This document shows, piece after piece, positions 45,984 to 57,787 of a stretch of 64,000 bases of DNA (its first letter is position 1; every line of letters begins with the position of its first letter). The position numbers and the translations under genes were made by a program. This DNA comes from Antitrichia curtipendula (taxonomy: Eukaryota > Streptophyta > Bryopsida > Hypnales > Leucodontaceae), in NCBI GenBank assembly GCA_951230915.1, contig OX579634.1:41367570-41431569 (forward strand), written 5' to 3'. Under the pieces are notes generated by a model. It saw only the letters and a list, made by a program, of their open reading frames with translations. It searched no databases and was not told where the DNA came from.

Positions 45984-46627
45984 TGGTCCGAACCTGCCAG
46001 TACGAAGGCGTGATCCTGCCAGTAGCCGAGAGGAAGAGCTGCAAAAGAAAACAATAACTCGTTTCAAAAATCTCACGATAAACTACCAAATAGAATTTCA
46101 AAACCTGCAAAGTCCAAAGTCATATAGTTGAGATCTTTGCTAAATTCGACGATAAGCCACGGAAGTTGTTGAATCCCGTGATCGACAATACGATCATTTC
46201 AGTTACTGCGAGACGCACTAATTCTATTTTCATCGCAAATTTCAACAAAACAGTACTCAAATTGAAAGATGAACTAAAAAACAATTAGGGCGTCTCGCAG
46301 TAATTGAAATAAATGATGTAGCTAAAGATGACTATTCAAACTTACCAAAAAATAGAAGCAGAAATGCAGAAGTCCACCAACAAGGAGCACGAACCAAGCC
46401 GACGTCAGGTCTATTAATAGACCGGAAATGATCCCAACGTTACCGCCGATGTCCTTCGCAGTGCCGAGGCCGTCGATCATCTCTTGATTGTATCGCAGAG
46501 TATGCTTCAAGTCCCCTGAATACAAAGAGAATGCATACGAAATTCCTCCGCATGCCTGCATCCACATGCCAAGACACAACCCTAGCCATCGATCCTTGAG
46601 CACTCTCTTCACCCTCGATGGCCACAT
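41494..46627 (-). CDS. Nodulin-like MFS transporter, 14 exons, 625 aa
   Basis: A plasma-membrane or endomembrane solute carrier of the plant Nodulin-like branch of the major facilitator superfamily; the substrate is unknown. Exons on the - strand: 46346-46627, 45994-46038, 45751-45818, 45511-45595, 45069-45227, 44600-44650, 44204-44287, 43587-43867, 43247-43313, 42977-43062, 42686-42792, 42419-42548, 41915-42064, 41494-41776. All junctions are GT-AG and the frame stays open for 1878 nt. Family hallmarks: RWLGLCLGMWMQACGGISYA in helix 1, AKDIGGNVG (about 57-65), LGTNGATWFNTAVLV (about 115-129), RNFPSDRG with GLLKGFIGLSGAI (about 133-157), FFAMGCGTGSGLTAINNLAQ in the second half, and VWNFLGRLGSGYVS. 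A hydrophilic central loop (about 259-345) separates the halves. The tail after the last helix is about 75 residues. Length is slightly above the usual 550-600. I infer no operon-like context; neighbours are unrelated. Confidence 0.93.
45952..45981. repeat. (GA)n microsatellite in an intron of the MFS gene
   Basis: About 15 GA units on the + strand, so (TC)n in the transcript. It begins 12 nt downstream of the 5' splice site of the 45-nt second exon. Confidence 0.9.
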
Positions 46628-47150
46628 TGTACTTCCCTGGACACCTCAAGGCTCAATCCGTCCGCGGAGTTTCCTTTCTATCCCATCCTGCCTGCAACTA
46701 GCGCGGCCCGGAAGTTCGCATCCCGATGCACGAACAAGTGATCACACACTCTCAATCACAAAAGCAGACTAATTCCTTAATGCCATTCCCCGACTTCAAT
46801 CAACCAGCTGACAATAATTTCAATTCAGCTCAAGATAAGAGACGTCGTCAGATCAAAATACAGCTCAGATCTTGAAGTGCGCCATCGGTTCGGTTCAAGC
46901 CCCGCAAAAACGCAATACAGCACTAGAGAACAACGGACCAAGCTCAGAAGAAGCGGGCATATGATTGGAGTGTCCCTCGACTCTGATAACTGTAGCAAAG
47001 TCGACAATTCGGGCCGTTAGTTCCGGTAGCTGGACGGACACTGGAGAAACACTAACGCCGGCCGAGGTCTGGCTATGGCGTCCGGATTCAGGAGGGTATC
47101 AACGACTCACGGGAAAGAAGACGATGTTCCCATTGTTGCTCGTTCCAACA
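46628..47150 (-). promoter_or_regulatory. Promoter and leader region of the MFS gene
   Basis: GC-richer sequence immediately upstream of the start codon, ending at about 47150 where AT-rich DNA resumes. I cannot point to a convincing TATA box. Confidence 0.4.
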
Positions 47151-49583
47151 GTTTGAATCTATGGTCAGTCGTTCTAACATTATTACAGTATGTGGTTCCA
47201 ATCCCTCAGTTGAAAATGAAAGTCACTTTTGGAGCTCAAACCTTTTCATTAGAACTTCCAAAATTTGTTTTTTAATACTGAAATTGTAGAATACCGGTAT
47301 GATTTTTTTGTTTTCTTTAGGTGTATTTTATTACCTTTCAGAAAACTTTGCCAATGATTTATTTCAACTTTATACTGACCAAAAATAGATTATTTTACAC
47401 AAGTTTGGTGTTTATTTCACATCAGCATCAGAAAAGTTGGGCCAGATTGTTTGGATGCCATCCTGATACCAAAGGCTGCATTTCAGTCATTTTAGTGTCA
47501 TTTTATCCACACTGAGTTGGTATGGAGGTTGGCACCAAATTAACTTAATAGCATCTCCATGCACCATCTTGACACCATATTCACATGCCTTGAATTTCCT
47601 GATGAGAAGCTTGTAATGAGAGAAAGACACTTCCAAAAAAATCCAGCAATCTAAAAATTGATGTGGATATTCTAGTGGCCTTGAAAATTAATCCCTAAAG
47701 GATTGACTAGGTCAAAATGGCCTACCATCTGGAATACATGCCTCTTTTAAGGTTGCTAGAATATGTATTTACAAAATCTTGATTCTACAACTATATCTAC
47801 AAAGATGGGAACTAAGTTACTACAGAAAGAAAAAAATAGATTGAGCAAAGACATAAAAATTGTGCCTATTAGAAGTGAACATTTTACATATTTTGGCCAA
47901 GGTACGACTTGTGTATGTGTTCTTGAGGGGCCATGTGATTTTTATCTTCAAGAATTATGGTCAATACTTCATGGATTAGCTCATGTCAAATTCAACTTTA
48001 CTAAGCCCTTGTAGAGGCAATAGAGGAATTAAAAAATTAAAAACGTGACTTGTAAGCCGTATTGAATGTTGAAATATGGCCAAATACAACACTTTCACAG
48101 AGTGCACAATATACCAAGAATTTTCAAGGACTTGGAATCATTCAAAAAAATGGTGAAGAATTTGTGTTGCTACTCAATTGTTGCCATATTTTGCTGCAAA
48201 AATCTCATTGTAGAAAAAACTCATGAAAGAAGTCAAACAATATTGTGTATACAAAAACTTTGGTAGAAATATTGAAATACAAGGCATAAAAGTTTTATTG
48301 AACATCCTAAAGAGGTTATTGTGATAATCCAAAAATAATTTATTTGAAAGAAATTGAATTCCCTTCTTTATAAACTATTAAAGTCATTTTAAATTGTGCA
48401 AGAATTTAAATAGTACTAGACTTCTTCAAATTAATCAAATGACTTCTGTTTGAATTTAATTAGCTTCATTGTAAATAAAATCTACTTGTAGATGAAGTTG
48501 GATGAGTTTTGTTAATGGATGACAAAATAAGAATTGGATGAAAATTACACCAATTGAGATATATTGGATATGGATTGACACCAGCTTTATGGAATGGTTA
48601 GAATTGGAAGACTCTATATAATAGAATATATTGTATTGATTTTATCTAAAATATTATTAATCACCATATCAATGTACCTTGAAATTTGCATACAAATTAT
48701 AAATTAATACAAGTTAGTGCTTTAAAATTTATAATTTGTAGCACAAAAATTTTGGATTCTCTTCAAGAAAGGGTTTGTTTCAATTCATTTAAATTAAAAA
48801 AAAAAATTAGAATGCTTAATACTTCCTCTATTCCAAAATGCTTCTCATATTTGCCTTCAAATCTATAGTATCTATCTAATTTAATGGGGGTATATTTGAT
48901 GTAGTCTATCTAAGCTCTAAAACCATGAGTGGCATCCTTCCATATGTATTTTAGTGTTCACAAGCAAGGCTATGATAGAACCATCCATTATCAACCAAGC
49001 ATCCATATCCAACATGTAGCTATTTCCAACCAAGGCTGGGACAGGTTTCCAACCAAAGTTTGAAATGTGATTTTTTCTCTTTTGCAAGGTTGAGACTATA
49101 AAGTCATGACACATGTCATAATGTAGTGAGTAAGAAAGTAGGAAGTAGTTATGGAACGGTTAGAATTGGGATATGGATTGACACCAGCTTTTGGCTTCTA
49201 AAATTTATAGTAATTTGAATTTAAGGAAAAAAAATTGACAATGCTCATGATTTTTATCTTTGTGTAGGGCAATAAATTTACATTGCCTTTTACTACTCTA
49301 GAACATGCATGAAATCACTTAAGTGGTTGACTATGAGTGATTCTATCATAATCCAAAAAAATTCCAAAAAAATACCAAAAGAATTTTATAATTTAAAAAA
49401 TATTATAGTATTCCAATGTTAAATTGGTTATTTAGAACATTTAACATATCTTTTTGGCAAATCAATAAAATTGTAATTGAATTATAATATTGATGAAGTA
49501 TGTGTCAATCTACAATGTTTTTTCCGTCACATGAAAATTTGAGATTTAACCCTAAATGTTACTGCGATCAATAAGTATTCAAT
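47151..49583. other. AT-rich intergenic DNA with a lone TTAA-family end
   Basis: TTAATCCCTAAAGGATTG at 47688 looks like a left terminus without a partner. The phrase 'ggatatggattgacaccagc' occurs at about 48566 and again at about 49169 (repeat M region). No gene. Confidence 0.4.
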
Positions 49584-49730
49584 GAATGACAAAGAATCCT
49601 TCTACATAGGACAAAAGTGCAGATTTCCATTCTTAGAATTTTGTGCAAAAGGAGAAGTCTTGCTCAATAGTTTGATCTTCAATGAGTGCTATTGGTGTTT
49701 TTTAAGCTAATGATTCACATAAGTAGTACT
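49584..49730. repeat. Dispersed repeat G, copy 2
   Basis: Same order of phrases as about 6628-6770 ('aatgaatgacaaagaatcct', 'gaagtctt', 'aatgattcacat'). Confidence 0.5.
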
Positions 49731-50019
49731 AAAAATGATTATTTCTATGGTGACAAATCCAATGTTTCCATAATTAACTAAGGTAAGACCACCCATTCCT
49801 GACTAGAGACCCGTATCCAATTTGTAGGGTGTAAGGTAAAACAACCTATTATAACTAGAATTAGGAGTTTGACCTCATGTGATGGCTGAATTTTTTGATT
49901 TTCCCCCATAGTACACCAAAGATGATATTTAGTGTTGAGTGACATTTAGTGTTTTTACCCCCCTACTAGCTACAACACTAAATCTGAACTTGTCCACAAT
50001 TAATGTTAGACTTGAATGT

Positions 50020-50186
50020 GGCGGCTGCAAACTTCAGAGCCTTGTAACTTTTTCAAAAATTCTTCAAATAAGGAAAATGAGATGTTTTTCGGCATCTACA
50101 AAAATTGTAGATGCCGAAAAACATCTCATTTTCCTTATTTGAAGAATTTTTGAAAAAGTTACAAGGCTCTGAAGTTTGCAGCCGCC
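50020..50186. repeat. Perfect inverted repeat: 82-bp arms, 3-nt loop
   Basis: 50020-50101 is the exact reverse complement of 50105-50186, with AAA between. The arms start GGCGGCTGCAAAC and end at the loop with GGCATCTACAA. Both strands therefore show the same apparent peptide frame, which is a by-product. A transcript would fold into a perfect 82-bp duplex. Confidence 0.95.
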
Positions 50187-50275
50187 TAGCCCTAATCGGT
50201 CCGATTCTGTCCGTGAACAGTGATATTCCGTCTGATATGACAACTCTGGTTCACATTTAGTGTTTGAATTGACAT

Positions 50276-50504
50276 TTAACCCTGAAGCGCTCCGACGTCC
50301 ATTTTCTGGACGATGAACGGAGGGCTTCAAGGCACTTTGTAGTCCAATTAACTTCTCATTCATCTAATGTGATACTTAAATCTAGAAAAGACAAACTTCC
50401 TTTACAACCAAATTCATGAAATTCCAGTAAATGATATTTCTGTGCAAAGATATAAGCAAAAGAAAGCAAAAATTCAAAAAAGGATTGAGGCGTTTAGGGG
50501 TTAA
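50276..50504. mobile_element. TTAA-type element, copy H (229 bp)
   Basis: The left TTAACCCTGAAGCGCTCC and the right end (inverse TTAACCCCTAAACGCCTC) are bounded by TTAA on both sides. This is a short form with an interior unlike the ~930-bp copies. It lies within element V. Confidence 0.6.
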
Positions 50505-50599
50505 TGTTACTTACTTTCATAGGGTAATTGGCTTTTAGTGTATGCCTTCGTATTTAGTGTACAAGACACTAAATATCATCTTTTGTGTAGTACAAGTGT

Positions 50600-50960
50600 G
50601 AAGAAAAATAAGAGCAATTAAAATTATGTTTTTTTTTGACAAAGTATGAATTTGCTATGAATGTTACAAGTGTTCAATGCATCATGGCCTAGAAGAGTCT
50701 GTAGACTACCTTAGAACCAACAAAATTGGAATCCATTATGCTCATTTTACTCACCTAAAGCGGTCATAGTGTTTTCTAACATGGAAGGCCTAAAAAGTCA
50801 ATTCTTACAATGAATTCACATTGAAAAGTTGGAAGTTCCTATTGAAGTCACTAATCATCCATTATTGTCATGTAAGACATGCATTAAAGCCAAAAAACTC
50901 AAAAAACTCAAAAAATCCATAATGGGGCCATTATCTAGGTGTCCACAATGGACAATTCTA
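50600..50960 (-). mobile_element. Family P element, copy 2
   Basis: The reverse of the copy at 16246: 'tttgacaaagtatgaatttg', 'agagtctgtagactacctta', 'acatggaaggcctaaaaagt', 'ggtgtccacaatgga'. The outer TIRs are reduced. Confidence 0.6.
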
Positions 50961-51119
50961 CCTTGGATATTTCCAACCAAGGTTAGAACAAATTTTCAAC
51001 CGAAATTAGGATTTTTTTTTTTCCTCCTTTTTAAGGTTGGGACTAGCAAAGTCGTGACACATGTCTCAAAGTAGTGAATAAGAAAGTAGGAAGTAATGAG
51101 TGGGAAAGTAATTTGGATG

Positions 51120-51345
51120 ATTGGAATTGGGTGACTATAGACATTAGACATGGCTCTAGACCAACTTTTGCCTTTCAAAATTCATAGTAATTTTAGTTCA
51201 AGCGATAAAATTACCAAATTTTTGACAATCTCCATCATTTTTATCTGTGCACCTCCTAAAATATTTGCTTTTGCCTTGCACTACTCCAAATCATATCCAC
51301 AATTGCTTATTTGGTTGGTTATGGGTGGCTCCACTATAGTAAATC
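51120..51345. repeat. Dispersed repeat M, copy 2
   Basis: The best match to about 7690-7930, in the same orientation. Confidence 0.6.
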
Positions 51346-52540
51346 CCTAGTACAAATCCACCTGGGTTGAAATGGTCATGTGTTATTTTCACAACATTCA
51401 TCATGAGCATAGGGGTTATTTACCACCTGTCAAAATTCTGTGAAATCTCTCATGACTGAGTTTTCAGTCAAATTGATAGATTTCTGACGACCAGAAATCT
51501 GACAACTTCCGAATGTAAGGTGCAGATTAACTTGTGCTTCAAATACAATTAATGTCTCTTGCAAAAGATGGAAACGAAAAGATGGAAACGGAAAGAAAGG
51601 AAAGACGGAAATGGAGAAAAAGTAAAAAGTACGCCGAAGCCCAAAAGAAAGACTTCAGTTGAAAGAAAGTCAAAATGCCAGCAGGAAGGAAGGAAGGAAA
51701 CTCTCAGTTCGCACTAAAATGGCGCGTGCCGAACGGACGAAGCATGGAAACGGATGAATATCGTCGTCATCCACCTCCTTTGTCGTCAGTTGCCATCGTC
51801 GTCGTCGTCCTGGTCGTCGCTCTGTTCCCTGCCTCAGTCTCGGAAAGGGGGACTGGCATGAGCTTCTCCCATCAAATAGAATGAGTTCCTGCATCTGCTC
51901 CTGCAGAGATCACTCAAATGTTTACACAACTTGCATCACGAATGAAGCTCATGCAACACGGAATCGTTAGAAAATGATTTAGAAACTTTTCCTATCAAAG
52001 TAGGGCCTGCTCGTGTAGTTCTTGTTAGCTTACCTCGGACCTTTATGGTGGTCTTGTTTCTGCTCTTTCCTTTCCTGACTGTTTTAATTTCACTGGATCG
52101 GAGGTTTTGTAGCTCCTCGGGGTCCAGGCTAGTGTAGGGACGGCGTTCGAGCTCTCACAGTTTAGGGAACGAAATGATGATGGGAGAGAGTGGTGATGAG
52201 CGAGCCACTTTAGTCTCCCTGAAGTCAAATCATGCGGTGAGTGATGATCAGGACTTATTTTGAAGTTTTGAGGTTTCGGAATTATGTGTTGAAGAGGTCG
52301 ATTTGTGATGATCATGTCGCCATTGAGAAGTCGTGTCTAGCCTGCTTAGGACTTGGTTGTAGTGATCTCTCACGTGCAAGCGGTGCTTTTCCTTGAGGTT
52401 TATGCCGTGTTTCCAAAACCCTAATGTTGGCTTGGGAATTGAGTGAAGTGCGATACGTTGTTGCTTTGGTCTAGTGACTTTAAAGAGATTTTGAAGGAGC
52501 TTGTGTTTGTGTTTTGAAGGTTTTAGCTGCCAATTCTTAA
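51346..52540 (+). promoter_or_regulatory. Promoter and probable first leader exon of the TPT transporter gene
   Basis: Composition becomes gene-like from about 51560. A CAG... GTAAGT-type donor at 52541 suggests that the first, untranslated exon ends at 52540. A 69-codon frame at 51675 is not supported as a protein. Confidence 0.35.
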
Positions 52541-53402
52541 GTAAGTCATTCAATGTTTCCTCGCGTGGAGTGTGGACTTTGGTATTGCAGCTGTAGTTTG
52601 AGCTCTCAGTAGGTATGCAGGAAGACCTAAATCGTTTTCATTTTAGAGGGACGATGGTTCTCGATTCGTATCGGCGACATTTTCAGTACTGATTAGTAGC
52701 CTCAGGTAACTGGAGGTTGTTCATGGTTATTTCCTCGGAGTTTGGGATTTACAAGGTGGTTTCGATCATACACTCTGGGACTCATTGTCATTTGGATTTG
52801 GCAGTCATCCAGGGATACACTGTAAAATCAAAGAGCAGCTACGATATGCGGCAGGAAATTAGGGCTCCTGTTAGGATACATATTGTGGCTTCTGTTTTGA
52901 AGTAGTCATGTAGCGTCATTTTGGCTTGAACCGCACTTCCCGCTTCCAAGGCAGAGGATACTTGTTGTGCCGCTCTAAGCAATATAACCAATATGGAGGA
53001 GTGTGCTTTCAATGGGAGATGACTACTTCAACTGTTGAGAGACCACTTCTGGTACAAGAACCAAATCGGTTGAGCTCGAATTTGTATCACTAAGTATGAC
53101 TTTCCTAGGAGACCAGATCAGTTTGCAATCATTCAGAGTGGGAGGTTGTAGACCATCATAAGTGACGTTAGACAACTCCATTTTCATTCAAAGATTAGTG
53201 GCCGTAGACATTTAGCTTACAAGTCATGCTTACACCACTTGCTATTTAATACAACCAAGGTTACGAATAGATGATTTGTTGTTGGTAACTGGGGTCAGTA
53301 TAGGAGATCAGATCAGGTCCCTATAGGTTTTAGTATCCTCTACCTGAAATGTTTGATTTGTGGATTAACTTAAGGATTGTGTTGTGCTTGTGTCCTCGTC
53401 AG
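52541..53402 (+). other. Candidate 5'-UTR intron of the TPT transporter gene
   Basis: A consensus donor (GTAAGT) at 52541 and a pyrimidine-rich acceptor ending in CAG at 53402 lie upstream of the start codon at 53474. The tandem paralogue shows the same arrangement, which supports the idea. Transcript evidence would decide. Confidence 0.4.
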
Positions 53403-53473
53403 GGAGCTTTTTAGTGAACGTCAGGTGTGCAATTGACCAACGTATTTTGAGAGGGGTCTAGAGGACGGTAAAA

Positions 53474-56400
53474 ATGGAGGAAAAGGACGATTCGCGGCTA
53501 GAACTGGTGCCACTTAAAACTGCAGACTCCTTGGACACAGACTTTCGAGCTTCAAGTGCATTGATGGCGCTCGCCGAACCCGATGTACTAGATAGCATAG
53601 AGCGTGGATTGTCTTATTCAGTTGATCATGTGGAAGGATCTACCAATTTGATGCCTGATCAAAGACCTGCTGAAAAGCTGGACAATGTTGGTGGACGAGA
53701 TGGCAATTTGGTGATGAAAGAGCTTGTATCTCGGGATCTAGTAAGGGTGCAGAATGACTTAGTCCCACGAGAATTTCAATCGGATTCTCGATCCCCTTTC
53801 AGTCAGAATGATACCTTGGGAAGGGGTGTTGGAGTGATATCAGACGAAGATTTTGAACGGGAATTTGGTGCCTCTGCATCAGGAGGCTCTGGACAGTCCA
53901 CGCCGAAGAGAAGGAACGGGTCAAGGGGTAGATCTACTGGCGCATCACGTTTGGAAAATGGGGTAGGAGGGGAGGTCTTAAGAGGCAGTATAATTGATGC
54001 GTTGAGAGCGAATGCAGCTGTGTCTCCCAGAAGTAGAAACAGTAGTGGCGGCAGAGACGCCGAAATCCCTTTCTCTAATGACGAGGTGTTGTTACCCTCG
54101 GAGACTCGCCCTGCATCGCGTAATCCTGTAGCTGGAACAATCTTTAAGACCTTGCTTTATATCTGTATGTGGTACGCCTTCAGCATGTGCCTTACTCTGT
54201 AAGTTGTCATCCAGAACTCAACCTTTAATTGTGCACAATGTTAGAGTCATTGCTTTACTCCAGTTCTTATCCTGCATATTCCTTCCAGTTTTGTTTCTAA
54301 TGCTGTGATATTTCTATATTCGTGTGCTGTGTTAGAATTTCGCCCTGTGCACAGTTATTAGGAAGATTATTATTTTGGTTTTCTTTGTACTCGAAGACTT
54401 GACGTGTGATCTTCTTTGTCGTTAGGTACAATAAGTATTTGCTAGGGGAGGACTTCGGAAAATTCCCAGCTCCTCTATTGATGAACACCATCCATTTCTC
54501 CATGCAAGCCATTATATCATCAATCCTCGTACGGTTCTCCTGGTGTGGAATAAATCGGAGCCAAATCCGCATGTCCTGGAAAGATTATTTCGGCAGAGGT
54601 ACTTATTTATATTTTGTTCCCCCTACCATCCGTTTCAGATACTACCGCATGTCTTTAATAATCTAGAGTTTGATTGGGTGTTTATTTTTCTGAGTTTCAA
54701 GTTAAGCCCACCTGCTACTTTGATTTTGACCTGTTAGTGTCAAGACAGATGGTAATGATAAGCTGCTTGGACTGTGAATTTGTAAAACCTCTTACTGTGG
54801 TTGACATTGTCCTCCCGGAGGTCTGAAATTTAGTCCATATTCTGTATCTACTGTTTCTGGTACTACATAATAACAGAAGAATTTTGAATATTCTTGTCTT
54901 CATCCGGTAATAATAAACCTCGCTAAAATTTAAAGCGAATCCATTCAAGTGATGTCATACCAGTAATGACGTTATTCTGTGTCACTTGGAATGGCGACAG
55001 TGGTTCCGACGGCTGTTTCAACAGCACTGGATATCGACCTTAGCAACATCTCTCTTGTATTTATATCTGTTTCTTTTGCTACTCTGGTAAGGTTCTCTCT
55101 TGTACCCTGAATTTTGCGACGTGTAGTCTGGTGGTGTAAGCTTTGGTTTATAATTCTGAAAAGAGTTCTGCATTTTTTTACCACGTATGAAGTATCTCAG
55201 AAGAAAAGTTTGGGAGCCTCTCACCAGCATTCTCAGACTTGGGGCATTCTTTTGAACAATCATCATGATGGCTTTTATAGGTCAAATCTGGAGCGCCTAT
55301 ATTCCTCCTTCTCTTTGCGTTTGTTTTCAAGTAAGTGGATGCTTCTCATTTTTTCTTGTGGCTTGTTACGAGTAGAAGCTCTACGAAGCTTACATTTGTC
55401 AAGTTTTTTCTTTCACGTCCTTTCACGTTCTTTCACGTGCTCTTTTAATGGCAGTTTTCTTTGAGATAGATAGTTCGAGGGAATGGTCCTGAACTCCTGA
55501 TCATGCTTGTGCTTTTAAAGTGTACCAGATAAGGGATGTCGTTTACGGATATTTCTCACACAATATTATTGCCTGTATATTCTTTGGCAGATTGGAAGTG
55601 CCGAGTTTTAAGCTGTTGGGGATCATTTTAATAATTTCCTTTGGGGTCATGCTCACTGGTATTATGCCCACCTTTCGCTGTGTTTCTTTGAATTGGGGAT
55701 TTTTTTTCAACCAGTCTTGTCACCTTATCTTACCGTCCTTCCATGGTTAATATATATTACAAGAGCCTTTAGTTAATCCTCCATTATCTGCTTTCATTCT
55801 GCTGACTGTTACATTCTCGTATAAGTTGAAGAGTTTTTGTATGTTTGTTTTTGGTAGGCCCTTCTTACGATACTTTTGTTGTAAAACTTTACAAGCGTTT
55901 ACACATGCTGGTCACCCTTTCTATATCTGACATATCATGAGTGATGCAGTTGCAAAGGAAACAGAATTTGAATATCGGGGTTTCATTCTTGTGTTATTGG
56001 CAACTGTCATGTCGGGTTTTCGATGGACCCTGACACAGCTCCTCTTGCAGGTACTACAGCCGCTTCTAATTTTATGGCCTCTGATCGTATGTCTTCTCAT
56101 ATTTTCATTTAATGCATTTTAGAAACAAAATGGTATATATGTTTGGCATATGTTGAGCAATCTTGGTAAATTGAAAGATTGCTGGGTTTTTTTCCCGCTG
56201 GAACTTAGAATGGAACGATGTTTCAATTATCTGAATGGTGGCTTGGTTTGTGTGACAACCATTGCTGCAACTCACCACTCAACAAACGCAGAAAGAAGAA
56301 TATGGTATGTATTCTCCGCCATGTACTCACCTAAGTGTTTTTGTTTCCTTGAGTAGTCTTGAGAGAAGGATCCGTAAGGTCTTTATGTAAGCAGCACTGT

Positions 56401-57787
56401 GGTTGAGTTTTTTGACTTCGGTTTCTGGGCTGCTGATCCACAAAATTTGAGCTGGCGAGTTCTAGAAAGGTAATAATATTACTTCTCCGACAAAATGGCT
56501 AAGTGTTGCTTGGTTTGAACAATCAGGTTTGAGCAATCCGTTTGCAGCAATGAGTTATCTTACGCCCGTTATGGCTGTTATCACCCTCACAATCTCATTA
56601 TTCATAGAGCCCTGGCACCAGCTGGGCGAGACGGCTTACTTTGATACCTCCAGACATGTATTTGAAAGTTGTGCGCTGATGCTGCTCGGTGGTGCACTTG
56701 CATTTTTCATGGTACTTTCAGGTTTCCTTTGGCGAGATTAGATCTGGTGTAATTTTGTAGACCATATGAAATATTGAGGGGTCATTACGGTTTAGTGGGC
56801 TATTCATGAATTGTACTTGCAGTTAAGTGTTCATGTTATCATGTTCCTATCGTCTTTTAATTAGGAATTTGTCCTTACAAATGTGGCCTGCCTATTTAGG
56901 TTCATTACCAGAGAGCGTGCAAAGGGATATGAGTATGCATTTGTGGTGTGCTTGTGTTGTCGCTAGACCCTGTTGCAATGTTGAAGAACTCTGTTGAATT
57001 TCTTGCAGGTTATGGCTGAGTACTTTCTCATCGCCGAGACAAGTGCAGTGACTCTGACCATTGCTGGTGTTGTTAAGGAGGTTGTAACCATTGTGGTAAG
57101 AAAAATTAACTATCTGCTTGGGATAGTCTGACTCAGAATCTAATGGATATAAATGAACTCTATTCAGACAATCCTTTCATGTAATTCTTCTCTCTAATTG
57201 TCATGTAATCTTTTCATGTTCATCATATCATCATGGGCACATTTGTCTATTATATTTAGGGTTATTAAGGGGGCTTACATTTATTTTTTGGCCGATGCGC
57301 AGGGTGCCGTATTCATCTTCCATGATGAGTTCACGTGGCTGAAGGCCATGGGGTTGGTAGTCATCTTCATTGGTGTTGGCCTGTTCAATTGGTTCAAGTA
57401 AGTTCTCTCCACAGTTCTTACTTCTATCCACAATATCGCCTTGCAATAGCTTTAGTACTCCGCGCACCTAATCTTTATGGCGACCTGAGTCAGTTTAATC
57501 CTTGGCGTCTGTTTGTTGTTGGCAAAATTATTTTATTCAATAGAATTAATTATTTTATGTTGTAATGAGCATTTTCATTACTAGTTTTTGACATGAGTTT
57601 CTGCGTAGCTATTGCTCAGTATGTACGGATTTGTTTTTTGTGCAGGTACCAGAAGCTGGTCGAAGGGGGTCTAGGTAACATTCCACCTCAGCAAGAACTC
57701 GCACGAAGTCCTGGCAAGTACGTGATCATCAACGATGAAACAGATGGAACTTCAGAACATGGAGACGATGGGGACCATGTGTCGTAG
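53474..57787 (+). CDS. TPT/DMT-family sugar-phosphate-type translocator, 11 exons, 573 aa
   Basis: A membrane antiporter of the triose-phosphate translocator (TPT, drug/metabolite transporter) superfamily, closest in my judgement to the uncharacterised 'At1g06470-like' group. The substrate and membrane are unknown. Exons: 53474-54198, 54426-54598, 55001-55086, 55281-55330, 55591-55658, 55950-56050, 56123-56132 (10-nt microexon), 56527-56711, 57009-57095, 57303-57397, 57646-57787. Phases agree at every GT-AG junction and the total is 1722 nt. A Ser/Gly/Arg-rich, probably disordered N-terminus of about 220 residues precedes some ten membrane helices. Hallmarks: TLYNKYLLGEDFGKFPAPLL, VVPTAVSTALDIDLSNISLV, KSGAPIFLLLFAFVF, FRWTLTQLLLQ, NPFAAMSYLTPVMA, AGVVKEVVTI and FHDEFTWLKAMGLVVIFIGV. 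The C-terminal tail is acidic. The long N-terminus is unusual for TPT proteins. A tandem paralogue follows. Confidence 0.93.
56123..56132 (+). other. 10-nt microexon of the TPT transporter gene
   Basis: AAACAAAATG lies between an acceptor (T-rich, ending in TTTTAG) and a GTATAT donor. Skipping it would join exon 6 directly to GTT TGA, a stop. Including it yields ...LLLQ-KQNG-LSNP..., which fits the family. The paralogue has a 13-nt exon at the same place. Confidence 0.75.

Larger units (their letters stand above)
49911..50593. mobile_element. Composite inverted-repeat element V (683 bp)
   Basis: The ends GTACACCAAAGATGATATTT and the inverse GTACTACACAAAAGATGATA, both continuing to TTTAGTGT, form a TIR of about 28 bp with small gaps. 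TTTAGTGT/ACACTAAA recurs about seven times near both ends, like subterminal transposase-binding motifs. Inside lie a perfect hairpin (50020-50186) and a TTAA-bounded element (50276-50504). Confidence 0.6.

Noticed and set aside
49939..50363. Frames of 67 and 99 codons on opposite strands with the same peptide
   Set aside because: They are the two readings of the perfect palindrome.
51675..51884. 69-codon frame with a hydrophobic Val-rich segment
   Set aside because: Hydrophobic run comes from a GTC/GTCGT repeat; lies in the presumed promoter or leader of the TPT gene.
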